From assembly GCA_034408895.1 (NCBI GenBank), contig JAWXCI010000010.1, positions 14,975 to 78,974 of the forward strand: a DNA stretch of 64,000 bases. The letters run 5' to 3'. Positions 50,210-59,895 of this stretch are shown here, one piece after another. Both the position numbers and the translations under genes were made by a program. Numbering within the stretch: position 1 is the first letter of the stretch; each line of letters begins with the position of its first letter. The DNA comes from UBA4660 sp034408895. Its GTDB lineage: Bacteria > Bacteroidota > Bacteroidia > Flavobacteriales_D > Sanyastnellaceae. A model generated the notes under the pieces. That model saw nothing but the letters and a program-made list of their open reading frames with translations. It was not told the origin of the DNA and ran no database searches.

Positions 50210-52609
50210 TCATTCAAGCCCGAGTCTTCTCGCAGCAACCCAACTTGCCCCAGTCGTGAAAAGAATAATCGTCAAACTACTTGCGGGCATTAGTATAGCA
50301 GCAATCACCGGGTGAAGTTGAGCGGTAGTTGCATAATACAAACCGATAATATTGTACAGCAATGAGACAATGAAACTGATGATGATAATGTGGCTTGCCA
50401 CTTTACTCATCTTCATAAATGCAGGCAGCAAACCGAAGGAAGCGGAAGCGCACACTGCATCACAAGCGGGAGTGAAATTATTAGCATCATCACTTATCGC
50501 AATGCCCACGTTGCTTTTACGCAATGCCCCGGCATCATTCAAACCATCGCCCACCATCATCACACATTTTCCTTCCGATTGTTTTTGGGTGATGAAAATC
50601 ATTTTCTCTTCAGGGCTTTGTTCGAATTTCAATATCGCATTTCTCCCGAATAATTTGCGCAGCTGGTGTGCTTCACTTGCATGGTCGCCTGATAAAAGAC
50701 TGATTTCATTTATCTCGTCAATGCTGTCCAGTACATGTGAAAGCCCTTCACGGAATTCGGTCGTGAAAGAAAAATAACCATGCACCCCATCGTCAATTTC
50801 AACATAGACTCTGGTGTCTGCAACATCACCCGAAAATCTGCCGCGGATAAATTTTTCTGAACCCAACCGAAGCTTGTGTCCATCCACTTCGCATACTATT
50901 CCGCTTCCGCTGTTCTCTTTGAAATAATCTGATGGATGACTGGAAGTTTGATTCAGGAATGAAACAATACTTCTGCTCAATGGATGGCTGCTTTGACTTG
51001 CGGCAGAAGCAATGAGATTTTTTTCCTCATCGTTGAGAAACCCAACAAAATCAATTTTCCTTAAGCGCGTTTCAGTAATGGTACCTGTTTTATCGAATAC
51101 AACGGAATTGATGCGGCTCAACTCTTCAATCACTTCGGAATTCTTCAAGTAGAATTTGTTGCGCGAAAAAATGCGCATCACATTTCCATTGGTGAAAGTT
51201 GCGGAGAGAAGAAGTGCACAAGGGCAGGCAACAATCAAAACAGAAGTAAGTGCATTCAGCGATATGTCAAGACTTTGCGGCAACCATACAAAAAATGAGA
51301 TGGCTGCAACTGCAAGCAGCACAACCGTGAAGTATTTCGCAACAGCATGAATGAATGATGTAGAAAATGTTTTTTGCTTGCAGAAATCTTCTTTGTTCCA
51401 AAGTTTGGTGAGCCAACCCTGAGAAACAATCTTTTCTGCTATCAATTCAATGGATGCTCCCGTTTGTTTTCCGCCTGCATAAATGAATTCGCCTTCTTTC
51501 ATTTCCACCGGCACGGATTCGCCATTTACAAAACTGTAGTCAATCTGCGCTCTGCCTTTCAGCAATCGCGAATCACACGGGATAATTTCTCCGTTGCGGA
51601 TAAGAAACTTATCTGTCGCAGCGAGTTCACTTACGGCAATTTCTTCTTCCATTCCATTTCCTATGCGTGTGATTGAAATCGGGAAGTAGGATTTGTAGTC
51701 GCGGTCGAAGGAAAGGCTTCCGTGTGTGAGTTCCTGGAAATGCCGGCCTATCAGCATGAAAAATATTATTCCCGACATTGAGTCCAAGTATCCAGCGCCC
51801 GTGCCTGTTGCTATTTCAAAAATGCTTCGTGCAAACGTGATGATAATGGCCAATGCAATGGGTGCATCAATGTTGAGCTGCTTGTTTGCATATCCTCTCC
51901 AGGCGGATTTGTAGAATTCGCTTCCGCTGTAAAAAAATACAGGCAATGAGAGCGACAAATTCAAAAATGCGAACAGCCTTTGAATTTGAACATCAGTGCT
52001 GCTTGCTATTGAGAAGTATTCGGGAAAACTCAGCAGCATGATGTTTCCGAAACAGAATCCTGCAACTACCAGTTTGTAAATTCTGCTGCGGTTGATGGGC
52101 TTTGCCAACCGCTCATCCAGGTTGTTCAGATTCAGGGAAGGTTCGTATCCGGCCATCGCCAGTGTTTCAACCACTCCACGCAGTTTTGTTCTTTCACTTT
52201 GAAATTCAATGGTGATTTCTTTCCTAATGAAATCAACACGGCTGGAAACAATTCCAGCATTCAGTTTATGCAAGTGTTCAAGCAGCCACACACATGAGGC
52301 ACAATGAATTTGTGGTAGATGAAAACTTGCAATGGAAATATTTCCGTCCGTAAAACTGGTAAGTTTCTTTTCGACTTCCGGGTTTTCCAGAAACTGGTAA
52401 CGTCCCTTGAAAGGTTTTGCCTTTTGAGGCGAACCCGGATTTTGATTCAGTTCGTAGTAAGTGCAGAGGTTGTTTTCTTTCAGTAGTTCATGCACCAGTT
52501 TGCAACCGGTACAGCAAAATACTTTTTCTTCCGAGCGAACAGAATCATCGGTGCAGTGGTCACCGCAGTGGTAACATTTTAGTTTGGAATTTTCAGTAAT
52601 GCTCTTCAC
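50210..52609 (-). CDS. ccoI: copper-exporting P1B-type ATPase of cbb3 assembly (CcoI/FixI)
   Basis: Membrane ATPase of 799 residues that delivers copper for the oxidase CuB site. It has a Cys-rich N-terminal zinc-ribbon-like segment (Cys12, 15, 19, 32, 33, 36), a HMA domain with CASC at 103-106, then helices and the copper-site CPC at 462-464. Phosphorylated Asp506 lies in DKTGTIT. HPLSR and GDGLNDAGAL lie further on. The degenerate HMA site and N-terminal Cys cluster fit FixI/CcoI more than detoxifying CopA. The gene is transcribed toward ccoS but ends 110 bp before it, and that gap holds the operators. It follows the unknown gene at 52618 by eight bases, so it belongs to the usp unit. Confidence 0.93.
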   Translation of the reverse strand: MKSITENSKLKCYHCGDHCTDDSVRSEEKVFCCTGCKLVHELLKENNLCTYYELNQNPGSPQKAKPFKGRYQFLENPEVEKKLTSFTDGNISIASFHLPQIHCASCVWLLEHLHKLNAGIVSSRVDFIRKEITIEFQSERTKLRGVVETLAMAGYEPSLNLNNLDERLAKPINRSRIYKLVVAGFCFGNIMLLSFPEYFSIASSTDVQIQRLFAFLNLSLSLPVFFYSGSEFYKSAWRGYANKQLNIDAPIALAIIITFARSIFEIATGTGAGYLDSMSGIIFFMLIGRHFQELTHGSLSFDRDYKSYFPISITRIGNGMEEEIAVSELAATDKFLIRNGEIIPCDSRLLKGRAQIDYSFVNGESVPVEMKEGEFIYAGGKQTGASIELIAEKIVSQGWLTKLWNKEDFCKQKTFSTSFIHAVAKYFTVVLLAVAAISFFVWLPQSLDISLNALTSVLIVACPCALLLSATFTNGNVMRIFSRNKFYLKNSEVIEELSRINSVVFDKTGTITETRLRKIDFVGFLNDEEKNLIASAASQSSHPLSRSIVSFLNQTSSHPSDYFKENSGSGIVCEVDGHKLRLGSEKFIRGRFSGDVADTRVYVEIDDGVHGYFSFTTEFREGLSHVLDSIDEINEISLLSGDHASEAHQLRKLFGRNAILKFEQSPEEKMIFITQKQSEGKCVMMVGDGLNDAGALRKSNVGIAISDDANNFTPACDAVCASASFGLLPAFMKMSKVASHIIIISFIVSLLYNIIGLYYATTAQLHPVIAAILMPASSLTIILFTTGASWVAARRLGLE

Positions 52610-52617
52610 GGAAAAAT

Positions 52618-53028
52618 TTATTCCTGCTCGTGATAATCATTCTCGTCCCGTTGAATGCCTAAGTCTTTGTGCTGAAGTTCTGCGCCCTGCACATTTTGGT
52701 AGTCGAGTGTCCAGTTGTCGGTCGCGGTGGTTTCGAGCCAAAGCTTTCCGGACTTGCGGAATATCTGAACATGCAGATCGTAACTCCTTTCCAATAATCG
52801 CTCAAGCTCTGTCACTGTCATGTCTTCTGCAATGAACAAATCGCCTTCGCTGTGTTGATTGCGAATGCTGCCAAGCAGTGTGCGCGGGTCAATCATTTGC
52901 TTTTTCGCTGAACCTTTAATGCTGCTGTGCGACTGGCTGAAGAACTCAATTTTCAGGAAGGGCAACATTGCAGTAAAATCTTTCTGCAATGTTGAGATAG
53001 GCTTATGGTCGTCAATTTGCAACGTCAT
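52618..53028 (-). CDS. uncharacterised protein between usp and ccoI
   Basis: A cytosolic-looking protein of 136 residues from ATG 53028 (MTLQIDDHKPISTLQKDF), 17 bp after the usp stop and eight bases before the ccoI start. A frame reaching back to 53130 overlaps usp and is not protein-like. Visible features: an N-terminal segment with SQSHSSIKGSAKKQMIDPRTLLGSIRNQ, a central EDMTVTELERLLERSYDLHVQIFRKSGKLWLETTATDNWTL, and an acidic, His-containing tail (GIQRDENDYHEQE). No domain is recognised. Its place inside the usp-ccoI unit suggests a part in microaerobic physiology or oxidase biogenesis. Confidence 0.8.
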   Translation of the reverse strand: MTLQIDDHKPISTLQKDFTAMLPFLKIEFFSQSHSSIKGSAKKQMIDPRTLLGSIRNQHSEGDLFIAEDMTVTELERLLERSYDLHVQIFRKSGKLWLETTATDNWTLDYQNVQGAELQHKDLGIQRDENDYHEQE

Positions 53029-53045
53029 AACTTCAAGCGCGTCAA

Positions 53046-53873
53046 TCAATTTTTTTCGGCAATTACCAATAGCGGCACCGAAGTCTGGAATGCCATTTCT
53101 TTCGTTTTTCTTTCGTTGAACAATCGCCACAGAATATTGTGCTTGCGCGATATCATCACCAGTGCGTTGCTCTTGTACCTGCGAACAAAATCTTTCAGCG
53201 GTTCCACTATGCGGCCACTCGAAGGATTGAGATAATGAACGCGTGGTTTATTTTCATCAAGGAAGTTCAGCATTTTTTTCAATGTCTTGTCATCCTTTAC
53301 CGGAAAGTTGGTATCGAGCACGTTCACAAAATCGAATGTCGAACCATAGATGCGTTTCAATTCAGCAAGCACATACAAACCCGTACCTCCGGGAATATTT
53401 TTCTGGTCGAAGGCAAAAGCAATTTTACGCAGCGGTTTGTATTTCCATTTTTCAGGAATGATAAGAGTGGGGCAACTAAGCCCATAGGCGAGGGTGGTGG
53501 AAATGCTGCCAAACACCACTTCGCTGAATTTGTCGGCATGAGTAATTCCCATCACCACCAAGGTGGTTTCGCCAAGTTTTGCCGACCGTCTGATTTCTTC
53601 GACAGCAAATCCAATCTTTACAAGGCTCTCCACTTTGAGCAGCGGATACTTGTCTTTCAAAACAGCAACAAGTGCCTTTATACTATTCTTATCAGCCTCC
53701 TCAAGTGCTTCAATTGTAATACCCATGTCGAGGTAACGATCGCTCACCATGGGAATGTGAGTGGCATGGAATACCACAAGTTTTGAATTGGTGTCCTGTG
53801 CAAGTTGTGCTGCACAATCCACCGCGTGTTGCGATGATTTCGAAAAATCCGTAGCTGCCAGAATAGTTTTCAT
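53046..53873 (-). CDS. tandem-domain universal stress protein
   Basis: Cytosolic protein of 275 residues with two UspA-type domains. The first starts MKTILAATDFSKSSQHAVDCAAQLA and carries VVMGITHADKFSEVVFGSISTTLAYGLSCPTLIIP. The second (about 145-275) ends with MISRKHNILWRLFNERKTKEMAFQTSVPLLVIAEK. The first domain lacks a fully canonical ATP-binding G-x2-G-x9-G(S/T) signature, so nucleotide binding is uncertain. It is the first gene of a unit with the unknown 136-residue protein and ccoI, and it has a TGAC-N4-GTCA palindrome upstream. In other bacteria Usp genes are often part of FNR-type low-oxygen regulons. Confidence 0.9.
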   Translation of the reverse strand: MKTILAATDFSKSSQHAVDCAAQLAQDTNSKLVVFHATHIPMVSDRYLDMGITIEALEEADKNSIKALVAVLKDKYPLLKVESLVKIGFAVEEIRRSAKLGETTLVVMGITHADKFSEVVFGSISTTLAYGLSCPTLIIPEKWKYKPLRKIAFAFDQKNIPGGTGLYVLAELKRIYGSTFDFVNVLDTNFPVKDDKTLKKMLNFLDENKPRVHYLNPSSGRIVEPLKDFVRRYKSNALVMISRKHNILWRLFNERKTKEMAFQTSVPLLVIAEKN

Positions 53874-53943
53874 TGCACAAAATATTTCTGCAAGAATCCC
53901 TCTCCGGCATCATTAGGCAAATGACCTAAAACCAAAATGGATA

Positions 53944-53955
53944 TGACTTAAGTCA
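53944..53955. promoter_or_regulatory. perfect palindromic operator before usp
   Basis: TGACTTAAGTCA is a perfect 12-bp palindrome (TGAC-N4-GTCA), 71 bp before the usp ATG. It lies in the short gap between the secA stop and usp. The half-sites are identical to the site before ccoS, linking the two halves of the oxidase locus. Confidence 0.65.
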
Positions 53956-53989
53956 GCAATCTTGACTATAGATTTTTGATATTGGCGGA

Positions 53990-56900
53990 CTACTCCCCCG
54001 CCCCATGGCAATTCTTATACTTCTTACCACTTCCACATGGACATGGGTCATTGCGACCCACTCTTGCTTCTGCCTTTGCTGGTTCGACTTTGCGGGTTGG
54101 TCCTTGCGGCATGGATCTGCGCTGGGGCATACGCAAGGTGGCTGCTCGTTGTGCAATGCTTTCTGATTCTTCTTTCGAAGTATTGACCCGTGGAATGTCC
54201 TGCGGGCGCGGTGACTGTGCCTGCCGAAGTTGTCCCGGTTGTTGTTGCGGCAATTGTGCACGAAGCAGGAAGTTGGCAATCTCCCCGTTTACTTTGGCAA
54301 TAATGCTCCTGAACAATTCGTACGATTCAAGTTTGTAAATGAGCAAAGGGTCTTTTTGCTCGTGTGATGCAAATTGAACATTGCTGCGCAAATCATCCAT
54401 GGCTCGCAGATGGTCTTTCCAGTTGTTATCAATTATGGCGAGCGTAATTCCTTTTTCCAGTTGGTCAACAATTTCCAGTCCCTGCGATTTAACGGCCTTC
54501 TCCAGTGCTACTCCCACCTGAAGTGTTTTTCTGCCATCGCTGAATGGAACAGCAATGTTTACAAATCCCTGCGAGTTGTTTTCAAAAACCTGTTTGATAA
54601 CGGGGAATGCTTCCGCTGCTATCTGCTGCACACGTTTTTTGTACATCGCTTCCACCGCAGTGTAAAGTTGCTGTGTCAACTCATCTTCTTTTCCGGTAGC
54701 AAATTGATCTTGCGTGAATGGTGGTTGGATATGGAAGAGCCTCACCACCTCCAGTTCGAAATTCTGCCAGTCTTTGCCTGAGTGGTATGCAGCGAGCGTG
54801 TTGGCTGCCATGTCGAAGAACATGTTGTCGATATCAAGTTTCAACCGTTCGCCAAAGAGTGCATGTTTTCTTCTTCTGTAAATGACTTCGCGCTGCGAGT
54901 TCATCACGTTGTCGTATTCAAGCAGTCGTTTGCGGATACCGAAGTTGTTCTCTTCCACTTTTTTCTGGGCGCGTTCAATGCTGGAAGTAATCATTCCTGC
55001 CTGTATCACTTCGCCTTCTTTCAATCCGAGGCGGTCCATCATTTTAGCGATGCGGTCGCTGCCGAACAATCGCATAAGATCATCTTCCAGCGAAACATAA
55101 AACTGCGATGAACCGGGATCGCCCTGGCGGCCTGCACGTCCGCGCAACTGGCGGTCAACACGCCTGGAGTCGTGGCGTTCAGTGCCCACAATGGCAAGAC
55201 CTCCGGCATTCACTACATCGGGGCCGAGTTTGATATCGGTGCCTCGACCTGCCATGTTGGTTGCGATAGTGACTGTACCGGAGCGGCCTGCAAACGCAAC
55301 AATTTCCGCTTCGCGCTGGTGGAGTTTTGCATTGAGTACTTGGTGGTCAATGTTTCTCATGCGCAACATTTTTGAAAGCAATTCGGAAACTTCCACTGTG
55401 GTAGTTCCCACCAGAACGGGTCGGCCTTTTTCGCGTAGTTCCACAATTTCATCAATCACTGCATTGTATTTCTCGCGTTTGGTTTTATAGACCTTGTCGT
55501 TTTCGTCTTTGCGAACTACTGTCTTATTGGTGGGTATCACCATCACATCCAGTTTGTAAATGTTCCAGAGTTCGCCTGCTTCGGTTTCGGCAGTACCTGT
55601 CATGCCCGCAAGTTTGTGGTACATGCGGAAATAATTCTGGAGTGTTACAGTGGCATAAGTCTGGGTGGCTGCTTCCACTTTCACATTTTCTTTTGCTTCA
55701 ATGGCTTGGTGCAGTCCATCGCTGTACCTACGGCCTTCCATGATGCGGCCAGTTTGTTCATCCACAATTTTCACCTTGTTGTCGATCACCACATAATCCA
55801 CATCTTTTTCGAAAAGCGCGTAAGCCTTCAACAGTTGGGTGATGGTGTGTATGCGTTCGCTCTTGATGGTGTAATCCGTCATGAGCATATCCTTCATCTT
55901 TAGTTTTTCTTCATCGCTCTTGCCGCTGTTTTCTATGTCGGCCAGTGCTCCGCCTAAATCGGGGAGCATGAAAAACTTTTCGTCATCCATGTTGTTCGAG
56001 ATGAGCTGGATTCCTTTTTCAACCAATTGAACCTGGTTGTGTTTTTCTTCAATCACGAAAAAAAGTTCGGCATCGGCCTTGGGCATTTCGCGCTGGTTGT
56101 CTGCCAGATGATGGGCTTCTGTTTTCAGCATTTGCGCTTTCATTCCCTCTTCGCTCATAAATTTCACCAGTGCCTTGTTCTTAGGCAAACCACGAAAGGC
56201 ACGGAAGAGAGCGAGTCCGCCTTCGTTCACATCTTCTTTTGAAGGGGAACCGTTTTCTGGTTGAAGTTTTTTTCGGGCTGTGATCAGTAATTCGTTGGCT
56301 GTTTGTTTTTGTGCGTTGATGAGCAATTGCACTTTTGGTTTCAGGTTGTCGAATTCCTGCTGATCGCCTTTTGGTGTTGGGCCTGATATAATAAGTGGTG
56401 TTCGTGCTTCATCAATCAACACCGAGTCCACCTCGTCCACAATGGCGTAATTGTGTTTTCGCTGCACCAGGTGTTCGGCCGCTATGGCCATGTTATCGCG
56501 CAGATAATCAAAGCCAAATTCGTTGTTGGTCCCAAAGGTGATGTCGCTGTTGTAGGCTTTTCTTCGGGCATCAGAATTGGGTTGATGGCGGTCAATGCAG
56601 TCCACCGTTAATCCGTGAAACTCGTAGAGCGGACCCATCCATTCGCTGTCGCGTTTGGCCAGGTAATCATTCACCGTTACAAGGTGTACCCCGCGTCCTG
56701 CAAGTGCGTTGAGAAAAACTGGAAGCGTGGCCACCAGTGTTTTTCCTTCGCCCGTTCCCATCTCCGAAACTTTTCCTTTGTGCAATGCAATGCCACCGAT
56801 GATCTGCACATTGTAATGCACCATGTCCCAGGTTAGGCGGTTGCCTGCGGCTTCCCAGTTGTTGGCCCATATTGCAGTGTCACCTTCAATCTTCACATAG

Positions 56901-57349
56901 TCTTTGTTGAGATTGGTGGCAAGAAGTTTATCGGATTCCTGCGCGGTTACTTTCACTTCTGCATTCTCCTTAAACCTGCGCGCGGTTTCTTTCATTATTG
57001 CAAATGCTTCGGGCAGGATTTCGTCCAACACGGTTTCCACTTTGTCATCAATGTCCTTTTCCAGCTTATCCACCTGCGCGAAAATGGCTTCCTTCATTTC
57101 CAGTTCTGTGCCGGGCAGCCCTTCGGCCTGTGCCTTCAGGTTTTGGATTTCTTCTTCCTGAGGCTGGATAGTCGCGTTGATTTTTTGTTTCAATGCGGCT
57201 GAGCGCGAGCGCAATTCATCATTGCTTATCGCAAGGAGTTCAGCCCCGGCTTTGAGGGTGGCATCCACCACAGGGTTGATTTCAGCGAGGTCTTTTTGAG
57301 ACTTATCGCCTACAAATGCTTTTAGGATTTTATTTACGATTCCGAACAT
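53990..57349 (-). CDS. secA: preprotein translocase ATPase SecA
   Basis: Motor ATPase of the Sec pathway, 1,119 residues, longer than the E. coli protein, as in other Bacteroidota. Walker A is GTGEGKT with Lys203. DEVDSVLIDEARTPLIISGP marks the Walker B region, and an insertion of about 100 residues follows it. The second nucleotide-binding domain shows TIATNMAGRGTDIKL and the DSRRVDRQLRGRAGRQGDPG helicase-like motif. The C-terminus holds a zinc-binding CPCGSGKKYKNCH. It is the gateway for the T9SS cargo in this window, which must first cross the inner membrane via Sec. It stands alone, divergent from the IgGFc-domain gene. Confidence 0.97.
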   Translation of the reverse strand: MFGIVNKILKAFVGDKSQKDLAEINPVVDATLKAGAELLAISNDELRSRSAALKQKINATIQPQEEEIQNLKAQAEGLPGTELEMKEAIFAQVDKLEKDIDDKVETVLDEILPEAFAIMKETARRFKENAEVKVTAQESDKLLATNLNKDYVKIEGDTAIWANNWEAAGNRLTWDMVHYNVQIIGGIALHKGKVSEMGTGEGKTLVATLPVFLNALAGRGVHLVTVNDYLAKRDSEWMGPLYEFHGLTVDCIDRHQPNSDARRKAYNSDITFGTNNEFGFDYLRDNMAIAAEHLVQRKHNYAIVDEVDSVLIDEARTPLIISGPTPKGDQQEFDNLKPKVQLLINAQKQTANELLITARKKLQPENGSPSKEDVNEGGLALFRAFRGLPKNKALVKFMSEEGMKAQMLKTEAHHLADNQREMPKADAELFFVIEEKHNQVQLVEKGIQLISNNMDDEKFFMLPDLGGALADIENSGKSDEEKLKMKDMLMTDYTIKSERIHTITQLLKAYALFEKDVDYVVIDNKVKIVDEQTGRIMEGRRYSDGLHQAIEAKENVKVEAATQTYATVTLQNYFRMYHKLAGMTGTAETEAGELWNIYKLDVMVIPTNKTVVRKDENDKVYKTKREKYNAVIDEIVELREKGRPVLVGTTTVEVSELLSKMLRMRNIDHQVLNAKLHQREAEIVAFAGRSGTVTIATNMAGRGTDIKLGPDVVNAGGLAIVGTERHDSRRVDRQLRGRAGRQGDPGSSQFYVSLEDDLMRLFGSDRIAKMMDRLGLKEGEVIQAGMITSSIERAQKKVEENNFGIRKRLLEYDNVMNSQREVIYRRRKHALFGERLKLDIDNMFFDMAANTLAAYHSGKDWQNFELEVVRLFHIQPPFTQDQFATGKEDELTQQLYTAVEAMYKKRVQQIAAEAFPVIKQVFENNSQGFVNIAVPFSDGRKTLQVGVALEKAVKSQGLEIVDQLEKGITLAIIDNNWKDHLRAMDDLRSNVQFASHEQKDPLLIYKLESYELFRSIIAKVNGEIANFLLRAQLPQQQPGQLRQAQSPRPQDIPRVNTSKEESESIAQRAATLRMPQRRSMPQGPTRKVEPAKAEARVGRNDPCPCGSGKKYKNCHGAGE

Positions 57350-57582
57350 ATTTTTGAAATTATCTCATTCTGCATGAGCGGGGCGAAGGCGCAAAGGATT
57401 CTGTTGGGTCAGCAAATTCCTTGCACGGTGCCATCTCAGGCGTTGTGTTTATTTTGAAAAATGGCGGGCAAATCTATGGGATTGGCCTAGGCGGGGCAGT
57501 TGTGAAAAATGGTGCCAATGGGAGGTGGGGTGACGGAGTGACAGGCGTGCAATACCTTTCCCAACAAATCCGGTTAACCAAC
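57350..57582. other. divergent intergenic region between secA and the IgGFc-domain gene
   Basis: No gene is seen. It contains an exact second copy of the 14-base GCGAAGGCGCAAAG core (57383-57396), the other being after purD. TACCTTTC at 57553-57560 is one base off the TAnnTTTG element and lies 22 bases before the chosen ATG of the next gene. The plus strand is open here, but the translation (glycine-rich, without a signal) is not protein-like. Confidence 0.45.
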
Positions 57583-59895
57583 ATGAAAACTTACTTTACA
57601 ACTGCGGTGCTCTTACTCGTTCTCATTTCCGCACAATCGCAAAGCACTTCTAAGGGCAAAGAATTCTGGATTGGGTTCATGAAAAACTATGAAGTTGAAG
57701 ACCCTGAATCCCTGCAACTCTTTGTTACCGGAGATCAGGCGACTAGCGGAATAGTGAGTATTCCGGGACAGGGTTGGAGCCAGCCTTTCACTCTTCAGCC
57801 AGGAATTACTTCTACCCTCACCATTCCTAATAACCTTGCTGAAGTGCTCACCAGCGAAACTATAGAGGACCGGGGAGTGTTGCTTGTGTCAGAAGATTCG
57901 GTTTCTGTTTATGCCATCAACTTCCAGATGTACACTGCGGACGGTACTCGGGTGCTGCCCATTCAAACTCTGGGAACTCATTACAGAGTAGCTGCCTACC
58001 AGGGCCTCGATGCATTTTATGATTACAACTCGGAGTTTCTCATTGTAGCCACTGAAGATGAAACGGAAATAAACATTCAGTATTCAGCAAATACCGTGGG
58101 TGGAATTGAAGCGGGCGAATCTGAAAACATAATGCTTAATGCCGGCCAGACTTACCAGGTGCGTGGCGAAGGCCATCTCGATGATTTCACTGGCACCTTA
58201 ATAACGGTGCTGGACGATGAATTTGAATTCCACCCCATAGCTGTGTTTTCAGGAAGCGATTGCGCCAATGTTCCTTACGGATGTTTCGCTTGTGATCATC
58301 TCTACGAACAAAATTTCCCGATCGAAACCTGGGGCTATGAATACATCATCACACCGTTTGACTTTGCATCGTTTTACACCTACAAATTGCTGGCGCATGA
58401 AGATGAAACCAATGTGTTCATTGATGGTGAACTTGAGTTTACACTTGATGCAGGGGACTATGCAGAATTGAACAATGCAGAAGATGCGCACTGCATCAGT
58501 TCGGACAAGAAATTCTGTGTTACTCAATTCATGCAAGGCATCGGCTGCGCGGAAAATGGAGACCCTTCCATGCTGGTGTTAAGCGCCAACGATGCACCAG
58601 TTCCTTCTGCCCTTTTCAGCACTGTGGAATCAGCAGTGCTTGGTCAACATTTTGTCAACATCATTATTAAAACCTATGATGAGGCTAACGTTTTTTTTGA
58701 CGGGACGCTGGTGAGCAGTTCGTTGTTCAATCCACTCGACAATTGTGATGACTATTCTTTCGCCACGCTGACGTTAACCGAAGGCACTCATTCACTCGAT
58801 GTGTCATCGGGTGATGGTTTTATTGGTTATGTTTATGGCATTGGCCAGGCAGAAAGTTATGCATATTCGGTTGCATCTAATGTCATCTCTGTTGCACCTC
58901 AAACAGATGCTGCACCCATTTTGATTTCATTCCCGGGTAACGTAACGGTGTGTGATGATGAGAATGTGGTATTGGAGATGTGGGTGCTGAGTGATACCCC
59001 TGTCACCTATCAATGGTATTTGAACAGTGTACCAATTGATGGTGAAACGAGCTATGCGCTTGACCTAAATTTCATTACAGAAGATGAAGTAGGAACTTAC
59101 TACTGCTCTGCAACCAACGAAAATGGAACGGTGAATTCGCCTGAAACAAATGTTGAATTGATTTCAGCTGAGTTGCTTGAACTGTTTATCCCCGATTCCA
59201 TTTGCGAGACATCAGAACCTGTTTTGCTTTCCGCTTCCATCCCGGATGGATTCTGGGCAGGGCAGGCGGTTGCCGGTGAGTACTTTCATCCTGAAGAATC
59301 CGGTATAGGTGATTTTTTCATCTCGTATACGCTCACCACAGAGACAGGATGTTTTCTTATGGAATCACACACCATCGAAGTGCTGCCTCAACTCCTTGCA
59401 GGTGATGATCAATTTGTGACTGTGTGCAACAACAATCCATTATTGAATCTTAACGAGGCGCACTTGGGCGCGTGGGATTATGGAGGCTTTTGGGTTGATA
59501 CGGATGATGCCTCTTTTTTTGAAAATGATTTGTTTTATCCCATGCAGGAAAGTATCGGAATTCATCACCTTGCTTATGTGGTGAATGATGCCGGGTCATG
59601 CGCTCCTGACTCGGCACTTATCACCATTCTTATCGAACTATGTGAATCCGTTGAAAGCATCAATGGCTCAAATCCTGTTTGCGAATTCGATCCGATAAAT
59701 GAAGTGCTATTGATAAGTAACCCGGATGGAGTGATAGAAGAACTCCTGATCTTCGACATTGCAGGAAAGGTGGTACTGAGAGAATCCATTGCGGCCACGC
59801 ATGGCGGCAAGTACAAAATTTCCATTGCCCACTTGCTGGCAGGTTCTTATATCGTCACGACAGATTTCATAACAACAAAACTGTTTTTGGACTAG
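57583..59895 (+). CDS. secreted IgGFc-binding-domain protein with T9SS type A sorting domain
   Basis: Exported protein of 770 residues. The start is set at ATG 57583, which opens the signal peptide (MKTYFTTAVLLLVLISAQSQS); the in-frame region upstream to 57421 lacks one. The N-terminal 400 residues match the IgGFc-binding N-terminal family: KGKEFWIGFMKNYE, LQLFVTGDQATSG, SVSVYAINFQMYTADG, then GSDCANVPYGCFACDHLYEQNFPIETWGYEYI with paired cysteines. A central Ig-like module reads YQWYLNSVPIDGETS and GTYYCSATNENG. The C-terminus (EELLIFDIAGKVV, HLLAGSYIVTTD) is a type A sorting domain. An adhesive or surface-binding role is likely; the ligand is unknown. Confidence 0.88.
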   Translation: MKTYFTTAVLLLVLISAQSQSTSKGKEFWIGFMKNYEVEDPESLQLFVTGDQATSGIVSIPGQGWSQPFTLQPGITSTLTIPNNLAEVLTSETIEDRGVLLVSEDSVSVYAINFQMYTADGTRVLPIQTLGTHYRVAAYQGLDAFYDYNSEFLIVATEDETEINIQYSANTVGGIEAGESENIMLNAGQTYQVRGEGHLDDFTGTLITVLDDEFEFHPIAVFSGSDCANVPYGCFACDHLYEQNFPIETWGYEYIITPFDFASFYTYKLLAHEDETNVFIDGELEFTLDAGDYAELNNAEDAHCISSDKKFCVTQFMQGIGCAENGDPSMLVLSANDAPVPSALFSTVESAVLGQHFVNIIIKTYDEANVFFDGTLVSSSLFNPLDNCDDYSFATLTLTEGTHSLDVSSGDGFIGYVYGIGQAESYAYSVASNVISVAPQTDAAPILISFPGNVTVCDDENVVLEMWVLSDTPVTYQWYLNSVPIDGETSYALDLNFITEDEVGTYYCSATNENGTVNSPETNVELISAELLELFIPDSICETSEPVLLSASIPDGFWAGQAVAGEYFHPEESGIGDFFISYTLTTETGCFLMESHTIEVLPQLLAGDDQFVTVCNNNPLLNLNEAHLGAWDYGGFWVDTDDASFFENDLFYPMQESIGIHHLAYVVNDAGSCAPDSALITILIELCESVESINGSNPVCEFDPINEVLLISNPDGVIEELLIFDIAGKVVLRESIAATHGGKYKISIAHLLAGSYIVTTDFITTKLFLD

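Noticed and set aside
57421..57582. Longer start of the IgGFc-domain protein
   Set aside because: A non-ATG start giving 54 low-complexity residues before the real signal peptide; the region holds a dispersed repeat instead.
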